Assembly (NCBI GenBank): GCA_965246915.1
Contig: CBDFGB010000008.1
Span: 124,001 to 188,000, forward strand
DNA: 64,000 nt
Direction: 5' to 3'
Source: CAVRQM01 sp965246915
GTDB lineage: Bacteria; Pseudomonadota; Alphaproteobacteria; Acetobacterales; Acetobacteraceae
In this document: positions 42,076 through 51,744 of the stretch, piece by piece
How positions within the stretch are numbered: the first letter of the stretch is position 1
Layout of the letters: each line of letters begins with the position of its first letter
Position numbers and translations under genes: made by a program
Notes under the pieces: model-generated
The model's input: only the letters and a program-made list of their open reading frames with translations
Database searches by the model: none
Told to the model about the DNA's origin: nothing

Positions 42076-43059
42076 GTGACCACCATCGCCTTCCGGCCCG
42101 AAGCTCAAGCCCGTGGCGCGCGGATGCTGCGCACGGCGCTCGGGCCGGCGATAACCGCCTGGCTGGATGACGCCAGCGTCGGCGAGGTCATGCTGAACCC
42201 CGACGGCCGGCTCTGGATCGACCGGCTCGCCGGAGGTCTGGAGGACACCGGCCTTGAGCTCGCCGCCGCGGACGGCGAGCGCATCATCCGCCTCGTCGCC
42301 CACCATGTCGGCGCCGAGGTCCACCCTGGCAATCCCCGTGTCTCCGCCGAGCTGCCCGGGACGGGAGAGCGGTTCGAGGGGCTCCTCCCGCCCGTGGTCG
42401 CCGCCCCGGCCTTTGCGATCCGCCGTCCCGCGGTCGCGGTGTTCACACTCGGCGACTACGTGGAGGCCGGGATTATGTCGGCAGGTCAGGCCGAGACGCT
42501 CCGCGTCGCCGTCCGCGAACGCCGCAACGTGCTGGTCGCGGGCGGCACCTCTACCGGCAAGACCACGCTGGTCAACGCGCTGCTGGCCGAGGTCGCCGCC
42601 ACCGGCGACCGGGTGGTGCTAATCGAGGATACGCGCGAGCTCCAGTGCGCCGCGCCGAACCTCGTGGCGTTGCGCACCAAGGACGGCGCAGCTTCGCTGA
42701 CCGATCTCGTGCGCTCGGCGCTGCGCCTGCGCCCCGACCGCATCCCCATCGGCGAGGTGCGGGGCGGCGAGGCGCTCGATTTGATCAAGGCGTGGGGCAC
42801 CGGCCATCCCGGCGGCGTCGGCACGCTGCACGCGGGCTCCGCGCTCGGAGCGCTCCGCCGGCTGGAGCAGCTCGTCCAGGAGGCGGTGATCACCGTGCCC
42901 CGCGCGCTCATCGCCGAGACCATCGACGTCATCGCCGTCTTGTCCGGCCGCGGCTCCGCCCGCCGCCTCACCGAGCTTGCCCGCGTCGAGGGCCTCGACG
43001 CCCACGGCGATTACCGCGTCGCCCCCGCTTGCCCTTTCATCCCTGGAGACAACGCATGA
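42076..43059 (+). CDS. trbB: TrbB conjugation ATPase (VirB11-like)
   Basis: A 327-residue secretion ATPase with Walker A VAGGTSTGKTTLVNALL (about 155-163), VVLIEDTRELQCAAPNLVAL and RPDRIPIGEVRGGEALDLIK then AWGTGHPGGVGTLHA. It energises pilus assembly and DNA transfer as a cytoplasmic hexamer. GTG 42076. First of the trb series; trbC overlaps its stop. Confidence 0.96.
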   Translation: MTTIAFRPEAQARGARMLRTALGPAITAWLDDASVGEVMLNPDGRLWIDRLAGGLEDTGLELAAADGERIIRLVAHHVGAEVHPGNPRVSAELPGTGERFEGLLPPVVAAPAFAIRRPAVAVFTLGDYVEAGIMSAGQAETLRVAVRERRNVLVAGGTSTGKTTLVNALLAEVAATGDRVVLIEDTRELQCAAPNLVALRTKDGAASLTDLVRSALRLRPDRIPIGEVRGGEALDLIKAWGTGHPGGVGTLHAGSALGALRRLEQLVQEAVITVPRALIAETIDVIAVLSGRGSARRLTELARVEGLDAHGDYRVAPACPFIPGDNA

Positions 43060-43376
43060 TCCGCATCGCCCGCCGCCGTCTCTCCGCCGGGGCGTCTTTC
43101 GTCATCCTCGGCCTCCTGTCGGCGCCCGCCTATGCCGCCGGGTCCAACATGCCGTGGGAGCAACCGCTCCAGCAGATTCTCGACTCGATCCAGGGCCCTG
43201 TCGCCAAGATCCTGTCGGTGATCGTCATCGTGGTGACGGGGCTGACCCTCGCGTTCGGCGACACCTCGGGCGGCTTCCGCCGGCTGATCCAGATCGTGTT
43301 CGGGCTCTCGATCGCCTTCGCGGCGTCGAGCTTCTTCCTGTCGTTCTTCTCGTTCTCGGGCGGAGCATTGGTTTGA
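43056..43376 (+). CDS. trbC: TrbC pilin precursor (VirB2-like)
   Basis: A 106-residue protein with a long signal peptide (cut near AYAA) and two hydrophobic helices (AKILSVIVIVVTGLTLAFGD, FGLSIAFAASSFFLSFFSFS) around a short hydrophilic loop, as in TrbC/VirB2 pilins. TraF would process it. Confidence 0.94.
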   Translation: MIRIARRRLSAGASFVILGLLSAPAYAAGSNMPWEQPLQQILDSIQGPVAKILSVIVIVVTGLTLAFGDTSGGFRRLIQIVFGLSIAFAASSFFLSFFSFSGGALV

Positions 43377-43648
43377 TGCTCGACGCCGAGGACCCCGCCA
43401 TCGGCTTCTATGCGCCGGTTCGGCGGTCGTTGACCGAGCCGATCCTGATGGCCGGCGCGCCGCGGACCGTCGCGATCATCAACGGCACACTCGCCGCCGC
43501 CGTCGGGCTCGGTCTGCGGCTTTGGTTGGTCGGCGCGGCGCTCTGGCTGATCGGCCACCTGGCCGCGGTCTGGGCGGCGCGCCGCGACCCGGCCTTTGTC
43601 GACGTGGTCCGCCGTCATCTGCGCTACCCCGCGCTTCTCGGGAGCTGA
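43376..43648 (+). CDS. trbD: TrbD conjugation protein (VirB3-like)
   Basis: A 90-residue protein: FYAPVRRSLTEPILMAGAPR followed by two membrane helices (TVAIINGTLAAAVGLGLRLW, LVGAALWLIGHLAAVWAARR). TrbD/VirB3 is an inner-membrane partner of the TrbE ATPase. ATG overlaps the trbC stop as TGATG. Confidence 0.93.
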   Translation: MLDAEDPAIGFYAPVRRSLTEPILMAGAPRTVAIINGTLAAAVGLGLRLWLVGAALWLIGHLAAVWAARRDPAFVDVVRRHLRYPALLGS

Positions 43649-43655
43649 GGCGGCC

Positions 43656-46091
43656 ATGCTGAACCTCAACGAGTACCGCAAGAAGCCGCAGGCGCTGGCC
43701 GACTTCCTTCCCTGGGCGGCGCTGGTCGCGCCGGGCGTGATCGCCAACAAAGACGGATCGTTCCAGCGAACCGCCCGGTTTCGCGGACCGGATCTCGACT
43801 CCGCCACGCCCGCCGAGCTGGTCTCGACCACGGCGCGGCTGAATGGGGCGCTGCGCCGGCTCGGCTCCGGCTGGGCGGTGTTCGTCGAGGCGCAGCGCGT
43901 GCCCGCCAACCGCTATCCGCGCAGCCGCTTCCCCGACGCCGCATCGGCGCTGGTCGAGATGGAGCGCCGGTTCCAGTTCGAGGAGGAAGGCGCGCATTTC
44001 GAGAGCGCGTATTTTCTCACTCTCTGCTGGCTGCCGCCGGTCGATGCCGCCGATCGCGCCGAGGGTTGGCTGTACGAGAACCGCGCCGCCACGCAAGCCG
44101 ACGGCCGCGCCGCGCTCGCCGGGTTTATCGACCGCACCGACCGCGTGCTGGCGCTGCTCGACGGGTTCATGCCGGAGGCGGCGTGGCTCTCGGACGAGGA
44201 GACCCTCACCTACCTTCACTCGACCGTCTCGACCCGCCGGCATTCGGTGCGGGTGCCCGAGACGCCCATGCACCTCGACGCCATCCTGGTCGACGAGCCG
44301 CTCTCCGGTGGGTTGGAGCCACGACTCGGGAACGCGCATCTGCGCACGCTGACCGTGCTGGGCTTCCCATCGCGCACCTGGCCCGGCCTACTCGACGATC
44401 TCAACCGGCTCGCCTTCCCGTATCGCTGGTGCGTCCGCGCCGTCGCCATGGATAAGACCGACGCGACCAAGGTGCTGACCCGCATCCGCCGGCAATGGTT
44501 CGCCAAGCGCAAGTCGATCGCCGCCATCGTCAAGGAGGTGATGACCAACGAGTCGTCGGTGCTGATGGACTCCGACGCCGCCAACAAGGCGGCCGACGCC
44601 GACATGGCGCTTCAGGAGCTCGGCTCCGACCTGATCGGCGAGGCCTATGTCACCGCGGCCGTGACGGTGTGGGACGAGGACGCGCGCGCCGCCGACGAGC
44701 GGCTGCGGCTGGTCGAGAAGACCATCCAGGGCCGCGACTTCACCTGCATCCGCGAGGGGGTCAACGCGGTCGAGGCGTGGCTCGGATCGCTGCCCGGCCA
44801 GCTCTACGCCAACGTCCGCCAGCCGCCGATCTCAACGCTCAATCTCGCCCACATGATGCCATTCTCGGCGGTATGGGCGGGCTCGGTGCGAGACGAACAT
44901 TTCGACGCGCCGGCGCTGTTCGTCGCCAAGACCGAGGGCTCGACGCCGTTCCGCTTCTCGCTGCACGTCGGCGACGTCGGCCACACGCTGATCGTCGGCC
45001 CGACCGGCGCGGGCAAGAGCGTGCTGCTCGCGGTCATGGCGATGCAGTTCCGCCGCTACGAGAGCGCTCAGATCTTCGCGTTCGACTTCGGCGGCTCGAT
45101 CCGCGCCGCAACGCTCGCCATGGGCGGCGACTGGCATGATCTCGGAGGCTCGCTGTCGGAGGATGCGGCGGAGCCGGTGGCCTTGCAGCCGCTCGCACGC
45201 GTTCACCTGCCCGAGGAGCGCGCTTGGGCGGCGGAGTGGATCGCAGCGATCCTCGGCCGCGAGAAGGTGGCGGTCACCCCGGAGGTGAAGGAGCTGCTCT
45301 GGGCCGCGCTCGGCTCGCTCGCTTCCGCGCCCGTCCACGAGCGCACGCTGACTGGGCTGGCGGTACTGCTCCAGAGCCAGGCGCTCAAGCGCGCGCTCCA
45401 GCCCTACTGCCTCAACGGTCCCTGGGGGCGGCTGCTCGACGCCGACGCCGAGCGGCTCGGGTTGACCGACGTCCAGGCGGTCGAGACGGAGGGGCTGATC
45501 GGCACGGGCGCCGCCGCGGCCGTGCTCGCCTACCTGTTCCACCGCATCGAGGACCGGCTCGACGGCCGACCCACCCTCCTGATCGTCGACGAGGGCTGGC
45601 TCGCGCTCGACGACGAAGGCTTCTCCGGCCAGCTGCGCGAGTGGCTGAAGACGCTCCGCAAGAAGAACGCCAGCGTCGTATTCTCCACACAGAGCCTCGC
45701 CGACATCGACAACTCGCCGATCGCACCCGCGATCATCGAGAGCTGCCCGACGCGGGTGTTTCTCGCCAACGACCGCGCGCTCGAGCCGCAGATCGCCGCG
45801 ACCTATCGCCGGTTCGGCCTCTCGGATCGGCAGATCGAGATCCTGAGCCAGGCCACCCCCAAGCGGGACTATTACTGCCAATCGCGCCGCGGCAACCGGC
45901 TGTTCGAGCTGGGGTTGGGCGAGGTCGCGCTCGCCTTCGCCGCCGCGTCGTCCAAGACCGACCAGGCGCTCATCGCCGAGCTGTTCGCCGCCCACGGCCG
46001 CGACGGCTTTGCCCGCGCCTGGCTGCAGGCGCGGGGCGCCGGCTGGGCCGCCGACCTTGCCCGCACTTTGCCCGAGGAGCTTGCCCCATGA
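43656..46091 (+). CDS. trbE: TrbE conjugation ATPase (VirB4-like)
   Basis: An 811-residue VirB4 ATPase: MLNLNEYRKKPQALADFLPW, Walker A VGPTGAGKSVLLAVMAMQFR (near 448-455), Walker B LLIVDEGWLALDDEGFSGQL (near 642), KNASVVFSTQSLADIDNSPI. It powers Trb channel assembly with TrbD. ATG 43656, seven bases after trbD. Confidence 0.97.
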   Translation: MLNLNEYRKKPQALADFLPWAALVAPGVIANKDGSFQRTARFRGPDLDSATPAELVSTTARLNGALRRLGSGWAVFVEAQRVPANRYPRSRFPDAASALVEMERRFQFEEEGAHFESAYFLTLCWLPPVDAADRAEGWLYENRAATQADGRAALAGFIDRTDRVLALLDGFMPEAAWLSDEETLTYLHSTVSTRRHSVRVPETPMHLDAILVDEPLSGGLEPRLGNAHLRTLTVLGFPSRTWPGLLDDLNRLAFPYRWCVRAVAMDKTDATKVLTRIRRQWFAKRKSIAAIVKEVMTNESSVLMDSDAANKAADADMALQELGSDLIGEAYVTAAVTVWDEDARAADERLRLVEKTIQGRDFTCIREGVNAVEAWLGSLPGQLYANVRQPPISTLNLAHMMPFSAVWAGSVRDEHFDAPALFVAKTEGSTPFRFSLHVGDVGHTLIVGPTGAGKSVLLAVMAMQFRRYESAQIFAFDFGGSIRAATLAMGGDWHDLGGSLSEDAAEPVALQPLARVHLPEERAWAAEWIAAILGREKVAVTPEVKELLWAALGSLASAPVHERTLTGLAVLLQSQALKRALQPYCLNGPWGRLLDADAERLGLTDVQAVETEGLIGTGAAAAVLAYLFHRIEDRLDGRPTLLIVDEGWLALDDEGFSGQLREWLKTLRKKNASVVFSTQSLADIDNSPIAPAIIESCPTRVFLANDRALEPQIAATYRRFGLSDRQIEILSQATPKRDYYCQSRRGNRLFELGLGEVALAFAAASSKTDQALIAELFAAHGRDGFARAWLQARGAGWAADLARTLPEELAP

Positions 46092-46831
46092 CCGTCCGTC
46101 GTTTCCGCAAACAGCTGGCCGCCGGTGCGGCGATGCTGTCGTTCGCGCTCGCCGCCGCGCCCGCCCACGCGCAGTGGACGGTGTTCGACCCGTCCAACTT
46201 TTCGCAAAATGTGCTCACCGCGGCGCGCACGCTCCAGCAGATCAACAACCAGATCACTTCGCTGCAGAACGAAGCGCAGGGGTTGATCAATCAGGCGCGC
46301 AATCTCGCCAACCTGCCGTATTCGTCGTTGCAGGCGCTCGAACAAAACATAGCCCGTACCCAGCAGCTGGTGAGCCAAGCCCAAGGGATCGCATACAACG
46401 TCCAGAACATCGACCAGGCGTTCCGGACCAGCTACGCGCCCGCGTCCGCCTCGCAGACCGACCAGCAGCTCGTCGCCGGCGCACAGGCGCGCTGGCAGCA
46501 GTCGGTGCAGGCGCTCCAGGACGCCATGCGAACGCAGGCGACCGTCGTCGGTAACCTGGATACCAACCGCACCCAGATGTCGGCGCTCGTCACGGCCAGC
46601 CAGGGCGCGACCGGCGCACTTCAGGCCACCCAGGCGGGCAACCAGCTGCTCGCGCTTCAGGCGCAACAGCTGTCGGATCTGACCGCCGCCGTCGCAGCAC
46701 AAGGACGGGCGCAGGCTCTCGAATCTGCGCAGCGGCAGGCTGCGGCGAGCCAAGGCCAGGAGCAGCTGCGCCGCTTCCTGCAGACGCCGAACGGCTACCA
46801 GCCGTCGGCCGTCACCATGTTCCACCAGTGA
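46088..46831 (+). CDS. trbJ: TrbJ conjugation protein (VirB5-like)
   Basis: A 247-residue exported protein: signal peptide ending AHA, then QWTVFDPSNFSQNVLTAART and long Gln/Ala-rich helices (LQQINNQITSLQNEAQGLIN, TDQQLVAGAQARWQQSVQAL), typical of TrbJ/VirB5. It probably forms the pilus tip or adhesin. It overlaps trbE and trbK by 4 bases. Confidence 0.94.
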   Translation: MTVRRFRKQLAAGAAMLSFALAAAPAHAQWTVFDPSNFSQNVLTAARTLQQINNQITSLQNEAQGLINQARNLANLPYSSLQALEQNIARTQQLVSQAQGIAYNVQNIDQAFRTSYAPASASQTDQQLVAGAQARWQQSVQALQDAMRTQATVVGNLDTNRTQMSALVTASQGATGALQATQAGNQLLALQAQQLSDLTAAVAAQGRAQALESAQRQAAASQGQEQLRRFLQTPNGYQPSAVTMFHQ

Positions 46832-47187
46832 CGCGAGCGATGCTGCGTCTCCTTCCACGGTCGGACCGGTTTGCCGCGTTGGATCGTCGCGTCGTCCGGC
46901 GGACAGCGCTGGTTTTCGGCGTCGGCGCCGCCCTGTGCGGGCTCGCCGCGCTTTTGGCGGTGAAGGAGGGCCGGGAGCTGCACGCCTCAGCGCCGGTCGT
47001 GCAATCAGTTCCGGCCGATCCGCTCCTCGCCGAGATGCGGCGCTGCCAGCTCCTCGGCGAGCCGGGCGCGCATGACGCCGGCTGCCTCGCGGCCTGGGCG
47101 GAGAACCGCCGCCGCTTCCTGGAGGTCGATCGCCGGCCGCTCGTGATCAACCCGAGCGCGGCGTCGGTTACGGCGGGGGTGCGCTGA
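46828..47187 (+). CDS. trbK: TrbK-like entry exclusion / accessory protein
   Basis: A 119-residue protein with one N-terminal membrane helix (TALVFGVGAALCGLAALLAV) and a short periplasmic domain with paired cysteines (EMRRCQLLGEPGAHDAGCLA AW region, then AENRRRFLEV). This is the alternative TrbK form of alphaproteobacterial ICEs, placed between trbJ and trbL. In RP4 TrbK gives entry exclusion; here that role is inferred from position. Confidence 0.85.
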   Translation: MTRAMLRLLPRSDRFAALDRRVVRRTALVFGVGAALCGLAALLAVKEGRELHASAPVVQSVPADPLLAEMRRCQLLGEPGAHDAGCLAAWAENRRRFLEVDRRPLVINPSAASVTAGVR

Positions 47188-47188
47188 C

Positions 47189-48529
47189 ATGGGCGGCACC
47201 GGCGTCATCGACCGCTTCCTGGGCGTCTTCACCCAGTATATCGATAGCGGCTTCGGCCTGCTGCAGGGCGAGGTGAAGTGGCTTGCTGGCGTCTTGATCG
47301 CCATCGACCTCGTGCTGGCGGCGCTGTTCTGGGCGTGGGCGCCGGACGAGGACGTCATCGCCCGGCTAATCAAGAAGACGCTGTTCATCGGCGTGTTCGC
47401 CTACATCATCAACAACTGGACCAATCTCGCGCGCATCGTGTTCGAGAGCTTCGCGGGGCTCGGGCTGAAGGCATCCGGCACCAGCCTCTCTGAAGCCGAC
47501 TTCCTGCGGCCCGGCCGCGTCGCTCAGGTCGGGCTCGACGCCGGCAAGCCGATCCTCGACTCAATTTCGGGTCTGATGGGGTTCGTGTCGTTCTTCGAGA
47601 ACTTCATCCAGATCGCCGTCCTGCTGTTCGCCTGGGCGATCGTCATCCTCGCCTTCTTCATCCTGGCCATCCAGCTTTTCGTCAGCCTGATCGAGTTCAA
47701 GCTGACCACGCTTGCCGGCTTCGTGCTGATCCCGTTCGGGCTGTTCAACAAGACCGCGTTCGCCGCCGAGCGCGTGCTGGGCAACGTCATGTCGTCCGGC
47801 ATCAAGGTGCTCGTGCTCGCGGTCATCGTCGGGATCGGCTCGACGCTGTTCAGCCAGTTCACGCAAGGGTTCACAGGGCAACCGACGATCGAGGACGCGA
47901 TGGGCCTCGTGCTCGCCGCGCTTTCGCTGCTGGGCTTGGGCATCTTCGGACCCGGCATCGCCAACGGTATCGTCTCCGGCGGTCCGCAGCTCGGCGCGGG
48001 CGCTGCGATCGGCACGGGTCTGGCGGCCGGCGGGATCGTCGCCGCGGGCGCCGGTCTAGCGACGGGCGGTGTCGGGGTGCTTGGCGCGGCTGGCGGCGCC
48101 GCGGCTGGAGCCGCACGCGGCGGCGCGTCGATCGCAGGAGCCGCAACGACCGCCTATCGCAGCGCCTCGGCCGGGCAGACCGGCGCAGGCGCGGTCGCGA
48201 GCGGTGTCGGCGGCGTGGCGCGGGCGGGCGGCACCGCGGCAGCGCAGGCCGCCGTGAGCCCGCTGCGCCGGGCTGCAGCCGCGATGGGCGACAGCTACCG
48301 TTCGGGCGCACGCAGCGCGTTCAAGGCGACCGGTGGAACGATCGGGGGCAGTGATGCACCAGCAGCAGCCTCCGCCGACGCCGCGGCGCCGGCCGGCGAA
48401 CCCGGCTGGGCGCGCGCCATGCGCCGCCGCCAGGCCGCCCATCAGGGCGTCTCCACCGCCGCCCACGCCGTGCGCTCCGGCGACGGCGGGGGCTCGGGCT
48501 CCTCTGTTTCTCTTGGCGAAGGCGAGTGA
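47189..48529 (+). CDS. trbL: TrbL conjugation channel protein (VirB6-like)
   Basis: A 446-residue polytopic membrane protein: MGGTGVIDRFLGVFTQYIDS, FGLLQGEVKWLAGVLIAIDL, LFAWAIVILAFFILAIQLFV, EFKLTTLAGFVLIPFGLFNK, then a Gly/Ala-rich C-terminal tail (about 270-446). It forms part of the inner-membrane channel. Confidence 0.95.
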   Translation: MGGTGVIDRFLGVFTQYIDSGFGLLQGEVKWLAGVLIAIDLVLAALFWAWAPDEDVIARLIKKTLFIGVFAYIINNWTNLARIVFESFAGLGLKASGTSLSEADFLRPGRVAQVGLDAGKPILDSISGLMGFVSFFENFIQIAVLLFAWAIVILAFFILAIQLFVSLIEFKLTTLAGFVLIPFGLFNKTAFAAERVLGNVMSSGIKVLVLAVIVGIGSTLFSQFTQGFTGQPTIEDAMGLVLAALSLLGLGIFGPGIANGIVSGGPQLGAGAAIGTGLAAGGIVAAGAGLATGGVGVLGAAGGAAAGAARGGASIAGAATTAYRSASAGQTGAGAVASGVGGVARAGGTAAAQAAVSPLRRAAAAMGDSYRSGARSAFKATGGTIGGSDAPAAASADAAAPAGEPGWARAMRRRQAAHQGVSTAAHAVRSGDGGGSGSSVSLGEGE

Positions 48530-49212
48530 TGTTCTTCAAGCGACCCGATGTGCGCTACGGGCGCACCCCCGAACCGACCACTCCCTATCAGCGGGCTGCG
48601 CAGGCTTGGGACGAGCGCATCGGCTCGGCCCGCGTCCAGGCGAAGAACTGGCGGCTGATGGCGTTCGGCTCGCTGTTCCTCTCCGGCGGCCTCGCCGCCG
48701 GCCTTGTCTGGCAATCGGCCACCGGCTCGATCGTGCCTTGGGTGGTGCAAGTCGATCGGCTCGGCCAGGCGCAGGCGATCGCGCCCGCCGACGCCGCTTA
48801 CCAGCCGACCGACCCGCAGGTGGCGTGGCACCTGGCGCGGTTCGTGGAGGAGGTCCGGTCGGTCCCGGCCGATCCGATCATCCTGCGTCAGAACTGGCTG
48901 CGCGCCTACGACTACACCACCAGCGCGGGCGCGGTGGCGCTCAACGACTACGCCCGCACCAACGACCCGTTCGGCAAGCTCGGCCATCAGCAGATCTCGG
49001 TCGAGATCGGCAGTGTCATCCGCGCCTCGCCGTCGAGCTTCCGCGTCGCGTGGACCGAGCGCCGGTTCCAAGATGGGGCGCTGGCAGCCACCGAACGCTG
49101 GACCGCGATCGTGACGGTCGCGATCCAGACCCCGCGCGACGCCGAGACGCTGAAGAAGAACCCGCTCGGCGTCTACGTCACCGCCCTCAACTGGTCCAAG
49201 GAGCTCGGCTGA
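48529..49212 (+). CDS. trbF: TrbF conjugation protein (VirB8-like)
   Basis: A 227-residue protein with a short cytoplasmic N terminus (FFKRPDVRYGRTPEPTTPYQ), one membrane helix (LMAFGSLFLSGGLAAGLVWQ) and a periplasmic VirB8-like domain (RTNDPFGKLGHQQISVEIGS, SFRVAWTERRFQDG). ATG 48529 overlaps the trbL stop as TGATG. Confidence 0.95.
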   Translation: MFFKRPDVRYGRTPEPTTPYQRAAQAWDERIGSARVQAKNWRLMAFGSLFLSGGLAAGLVWQSATGSIVPWVVQVDRLGQAQAIAPADAAYQPTDPQVAWHLARFVEEVRSVPADPIILRQNWLRAYDYTTSAGAVALNDYARTNDPFGKLGHQQISVEIGSVIRASPSSFRVAWTERRFQDGALAATERWTAIVTVAIQTPRDAETLKKNPLGVYVTALNWSKELG

Positions 49213-50201
49213 TGCGTCTTCCCTTGCTCGGGGGCGCGTTGCTCGCCTCCGCCTCACTCGCCGGCTGCGCGCACTTCACGCCACCCGAAATCACCTACGA
49301 CGACACCCCGAAGGCGGCGGTGCTGGAGGCCGATCCGCCCAAGCCGTTGCAGATCGTGACTGTGCCGCAGCCGCTGCCGTTGCCTGGCCAGCTCAAGCCG
49401 CTGCCAGGACCCGGACGCACCGCGCCGCCCGAGGCGGCCGATCCGCGCGCGCGGGTCGAGGCGGCGAACGGCGCGGCGCGCGTGCAGCCGACCCGCGGCG
49501 GATACCTCAACGCCGTGCAGGTCTACCCCTTCTCGGACGGCGCGCTCTACCAGCTCTACGCCGCGCCGGGACAGATCACCGACATCGCGCTCGAGCCCGG
49601 CGAGCAGCTGGCCGGCACGGGTCCGGTCGCCGCCGGCGACACGGTGCGCTGGATCATCGGCGACACCGAGAGCGGCTCGGGCGCGACCAAGCGCGTCCAC
49701 ATCCTGGTCAAGCCGTCCCGCGCAGACCTCCTGACCAACCTCGTCATCAACACCGATCGGCGCACATATCACCTCGAGATGCGCTCGGTCGAGCGGACCT
49801 ACATGGCCTCGGTGTCGTGGTCCTACGCCGCCGATCAGCTCATCGCGCTTCGCCAGCAGAACGCCCGCGCCGACACCGCGCAGCCGGTGGCGAGCGGCGT
49901 CGATCTCGAGGCGCTGAACTTCCGCTACCGGATCGAGGGCGACACGCCGGCGTGGCGGCCGCTGCGCGCCTACGACGACGGGCGCCAGGTGTTCGTCGAG
50001 TTCCCACGCGGCATCGCCCAGGGCGAGATGCCGCCGCTCTGGGTGATCGGCGCGGCGGGCGGTGCCGAACTCGTCAACTACCGTGTCCGCGGGCGCTACA
50101 TGATCGTCGACCGCCTGTTCGCCGCCGCCGAACTGCGGCTGGGCGGCGAGCATCAGAAGATAGTGCGCATCGTCCGCACCGACGGAAGGCCGACCTCGTG
50201 A
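49212..50201 (+). CDS. trbG: TrbG conjugation protein (VirB9-like), lipoprotein
   Basis: A 329-residue protein with a lipoprotein signal (LLASASLAGC) and a VirB9 domain: GYLNAVQVYPFSDGALYQLY, AAPGQITDIALEPGEQLAGT, DTVRWIIGDTESGSGATKRV, and the C-terminal beta-sandwich (YMIVDRLFAAAELRLGGEHQ). It forms the outer-membrane-linked core with TrbI. ATG 49212 overlaps trbF by one base. Confidence 0.95.
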   Translation: MRLPLLGGALLASASLAGCAHFTPPEITYDDTPKAAVLEADPPKPLQIVTVPQPLPLPGQLKPLPGPGRTAPPEAADPRARVEAANGAARVQPTRGGYLNAVQVYPFSDGALYQLYAAPGQITDIALEPGEQLAGTGPVAAGDTVRWIIGDTESGSGATKRVHILVKPSRADLLTNLVINTDRRTYHLEMRSVERTYMASVSWSYAADQLIALRQQNARADTAQPVASGVDLEALNFRYRIEGDTPAWRPLRAYDDGRQVFVEFPRGIAQGEMPPLWVIGAAGGAELVNYRVRGRYMIVDRLFAAAELRLGGEHQKIVRIVRTDGRPTS

Positions 50202-51484
50202 GTGGCGCGGACGACGATTCCGAGCCGGCCCGGGAAGAGGAAGGTCAGGCCCCGCGCCCCTCGGGGGCGTCCGGCCGTCTCGACGGCGTGCGGACTGACC
50301 GGGAGATCGCGGCCGAGCTGCGGCTCCGCCCGGATCGGCCGCGGGTCATGCGCCTGTCGCGGCGCGTTCTCGCGACGCTGGGTGGGGTGTCGGTGATCGC
50401 GGTCGCGGGCGCGCTCACGTTTGCGCTGTGGCCACACGGCCCGAAGGAACCGGGAGCGGAACTCTACAACACCGAGAACCGGCAGACGCCGGATGGGCTG
50501 AACGGGCTGCCGCGCGACTACAGCGGCCTGCCGAAGCCGGCGCCGCAGCTCGGGCCGCCGCTGCCGGGCGATCTCGGTCGTCCGATGCTCAATGCCGGCG
50601 TGGGCGCGGCGGGGATGCCGCAGCCCACCGCGCCGACGCAGCCTGATCCGGAGGCGCAGCGCCTCGCCCAGGAGCGGCAACGGCTCGCGCAGGAGATGGA
50701 GGCCGCGCGGACCAGTCGGCTGTTCGCGAGCGAGGCGCGTGCGGCGGTTCAGCCGCCGGCCGGCAGCGCAGGCTCGCCGATCCCTCTTCCCGGCCTCGAT
50801 CCGACGGCGCTCGGGCCGAACGCCGCCGTCCAGCCGAGCGAGGCGGACCGCAAGCTCGCCTTCCTGAACGGCCCGGTCGACCGCCGCACCACCAGTTCCG
50901 ATCGCGTGCAGGCGCCGGCCAGTAAGACCGTGCTGCAGGGCGGGGCCGTCATCCCGGCCGCGCTGCTCACCGGCCTGCGCTCGGATTTGCCCGGCCAGAT
51001 CACCGCGCAGGTGACCGAGGCTGTCTACGACAGCCCGACCGGCAAGATCCTGCTCATCCCGCAAGGCGCCCGGCTGATCGGGCAGTACGACGCGCAGGTC
51101 GCGTTCGGTCAAAGCCGAGCGCTCCTCGTGTGGAACCGGCTCGTCATGCCGAACGGCAAGTCGATCGTGCTGGAACGCCAGCCTGGCGCGGACCCGGAGG
51201 GTTACGCCGGGCTGGAGGACCAGGTCGACAATCACTGGGGCGCGCTCTTCAAGGCGGCGCTGCTCTCGACCATACTGTCGGTCGGCTCAGAGGCCGGCAC
51301 GTCGAACACCGAAAACGGTTTGGTCGACGCCATCCGGCGGGGCTCGTCGGACTCGTTCAGCCAGACCGGACGCCAGGTGGTCGGCCGGTCGCTGCAGGTC
51401 CAGCCGACGATCACGGTGCGGCCCGGGTTCCCGGTGCGTGTGATCGTAACCCGAGATTTGGTATTGGAGGCCTACGCGGGCTGA
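50198..51484 (+). CDS. trbI: TrbI conjugation protein (VirB10-like)
   Basis: A 428-residue protein with a disordered N terminus, one membrane helix (VLATLGGVSVIAVAGALTFA), a Pro/Gln-rich linker and a VirB10 barrel: LQGGAVIPAALLTGLRSDLP, GQITAQVTEAVYDSPTGKIL, LIPQGARLIGQYDAQVAFGQ, TVRPGFPVRVIVTRDLVLEA. It spans the envelope as the energy-sensing core. GTG 50198 overlaps trbG. Confidence 0.96.
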   Translation: MSGADDDSEPAREEEGQAPRPSGASGRLDGVRTDREIAAELRLRPDRPRVMRLSRRVLATLGGVSVIAVAGALTFALWPHGPKEPGAELYNTENRQTPDGLNGLPRDYSGLPKPAPQLGPPLPGDLGRPMLNAGVGAAGMPQPTAPTQPDPEAQRLAQERQRLAQEMEAARTSRLFASEARAAVQPPAGSAGSPIPLPGLDPTALGPNAAVQPSEADRKLAFLNGPVDRRTTSSDRVQAPASKTVLQGGAVIPAALLTGLRSDLPGQITAQVTEAVYDSPTGKILLIPQGARLIGQYDAQVAFGQSRALLVWNRLVMPNGKSIVLERQPGADPEGYAGLEDQVDNHWGALFKAALLSTILSVGSEAGTSNTENGLVDAIRRGSSDSFSQTGRQVVGRSLQVQPTITVRPGFPVRVIVTRDLVLEAYAG

Positions 51485-51495
51485 CGGAGAGCACG

Positions 51496-51744
51496 ATGGC
51501 GAAGCTGAAGCTCGATCAACTCGAGGACGAAAAGCCGGTGAAGCTCACGGTCGAGCTCCCGGCCCAAGTGCATCGCGATCTCGTTGCGTATGCAGAGATT
51601 CTCAGCAGAGAGCGCAGCGGCGCAGGCGTTGAACCGACTCGGCTAGTCGCACCGATGTTGGCGCGGTTCATGGCGACGGATCGGGAGTTCTCGAAGCAGA
51701 GGCGCACGGCTGCGAACCGACCGCTTTCGTCTGATCTCGGATGA
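51496..51744 (+). CDS. DUF2274 family protein
   Basis: An 82-residue protein: MAKLKLDQLEDEKPVKLTVE, LPAQVHRDLVAYAEILSRER, LVAPMLARFMATDREFSKQR. DUF2274 regularly follows trbI in these elements and looks like a ribbon-helix-helix regulator. Its last 77 bases overlap the convergent LysR gene. Confidence 0.9.
   Translation: MAKLKLDQLEDEKPVKLTVELPAQVHRDLVAYAEILSRERSGAGVEPTRLVAPMLARFMATDREFSKQRRTAANRPLSSDLG

Noticed and set aside
44832..45995. A 387-codon antisense frame inside trbE
   Set aside because: Shadow of trbE; no start signal or domain.
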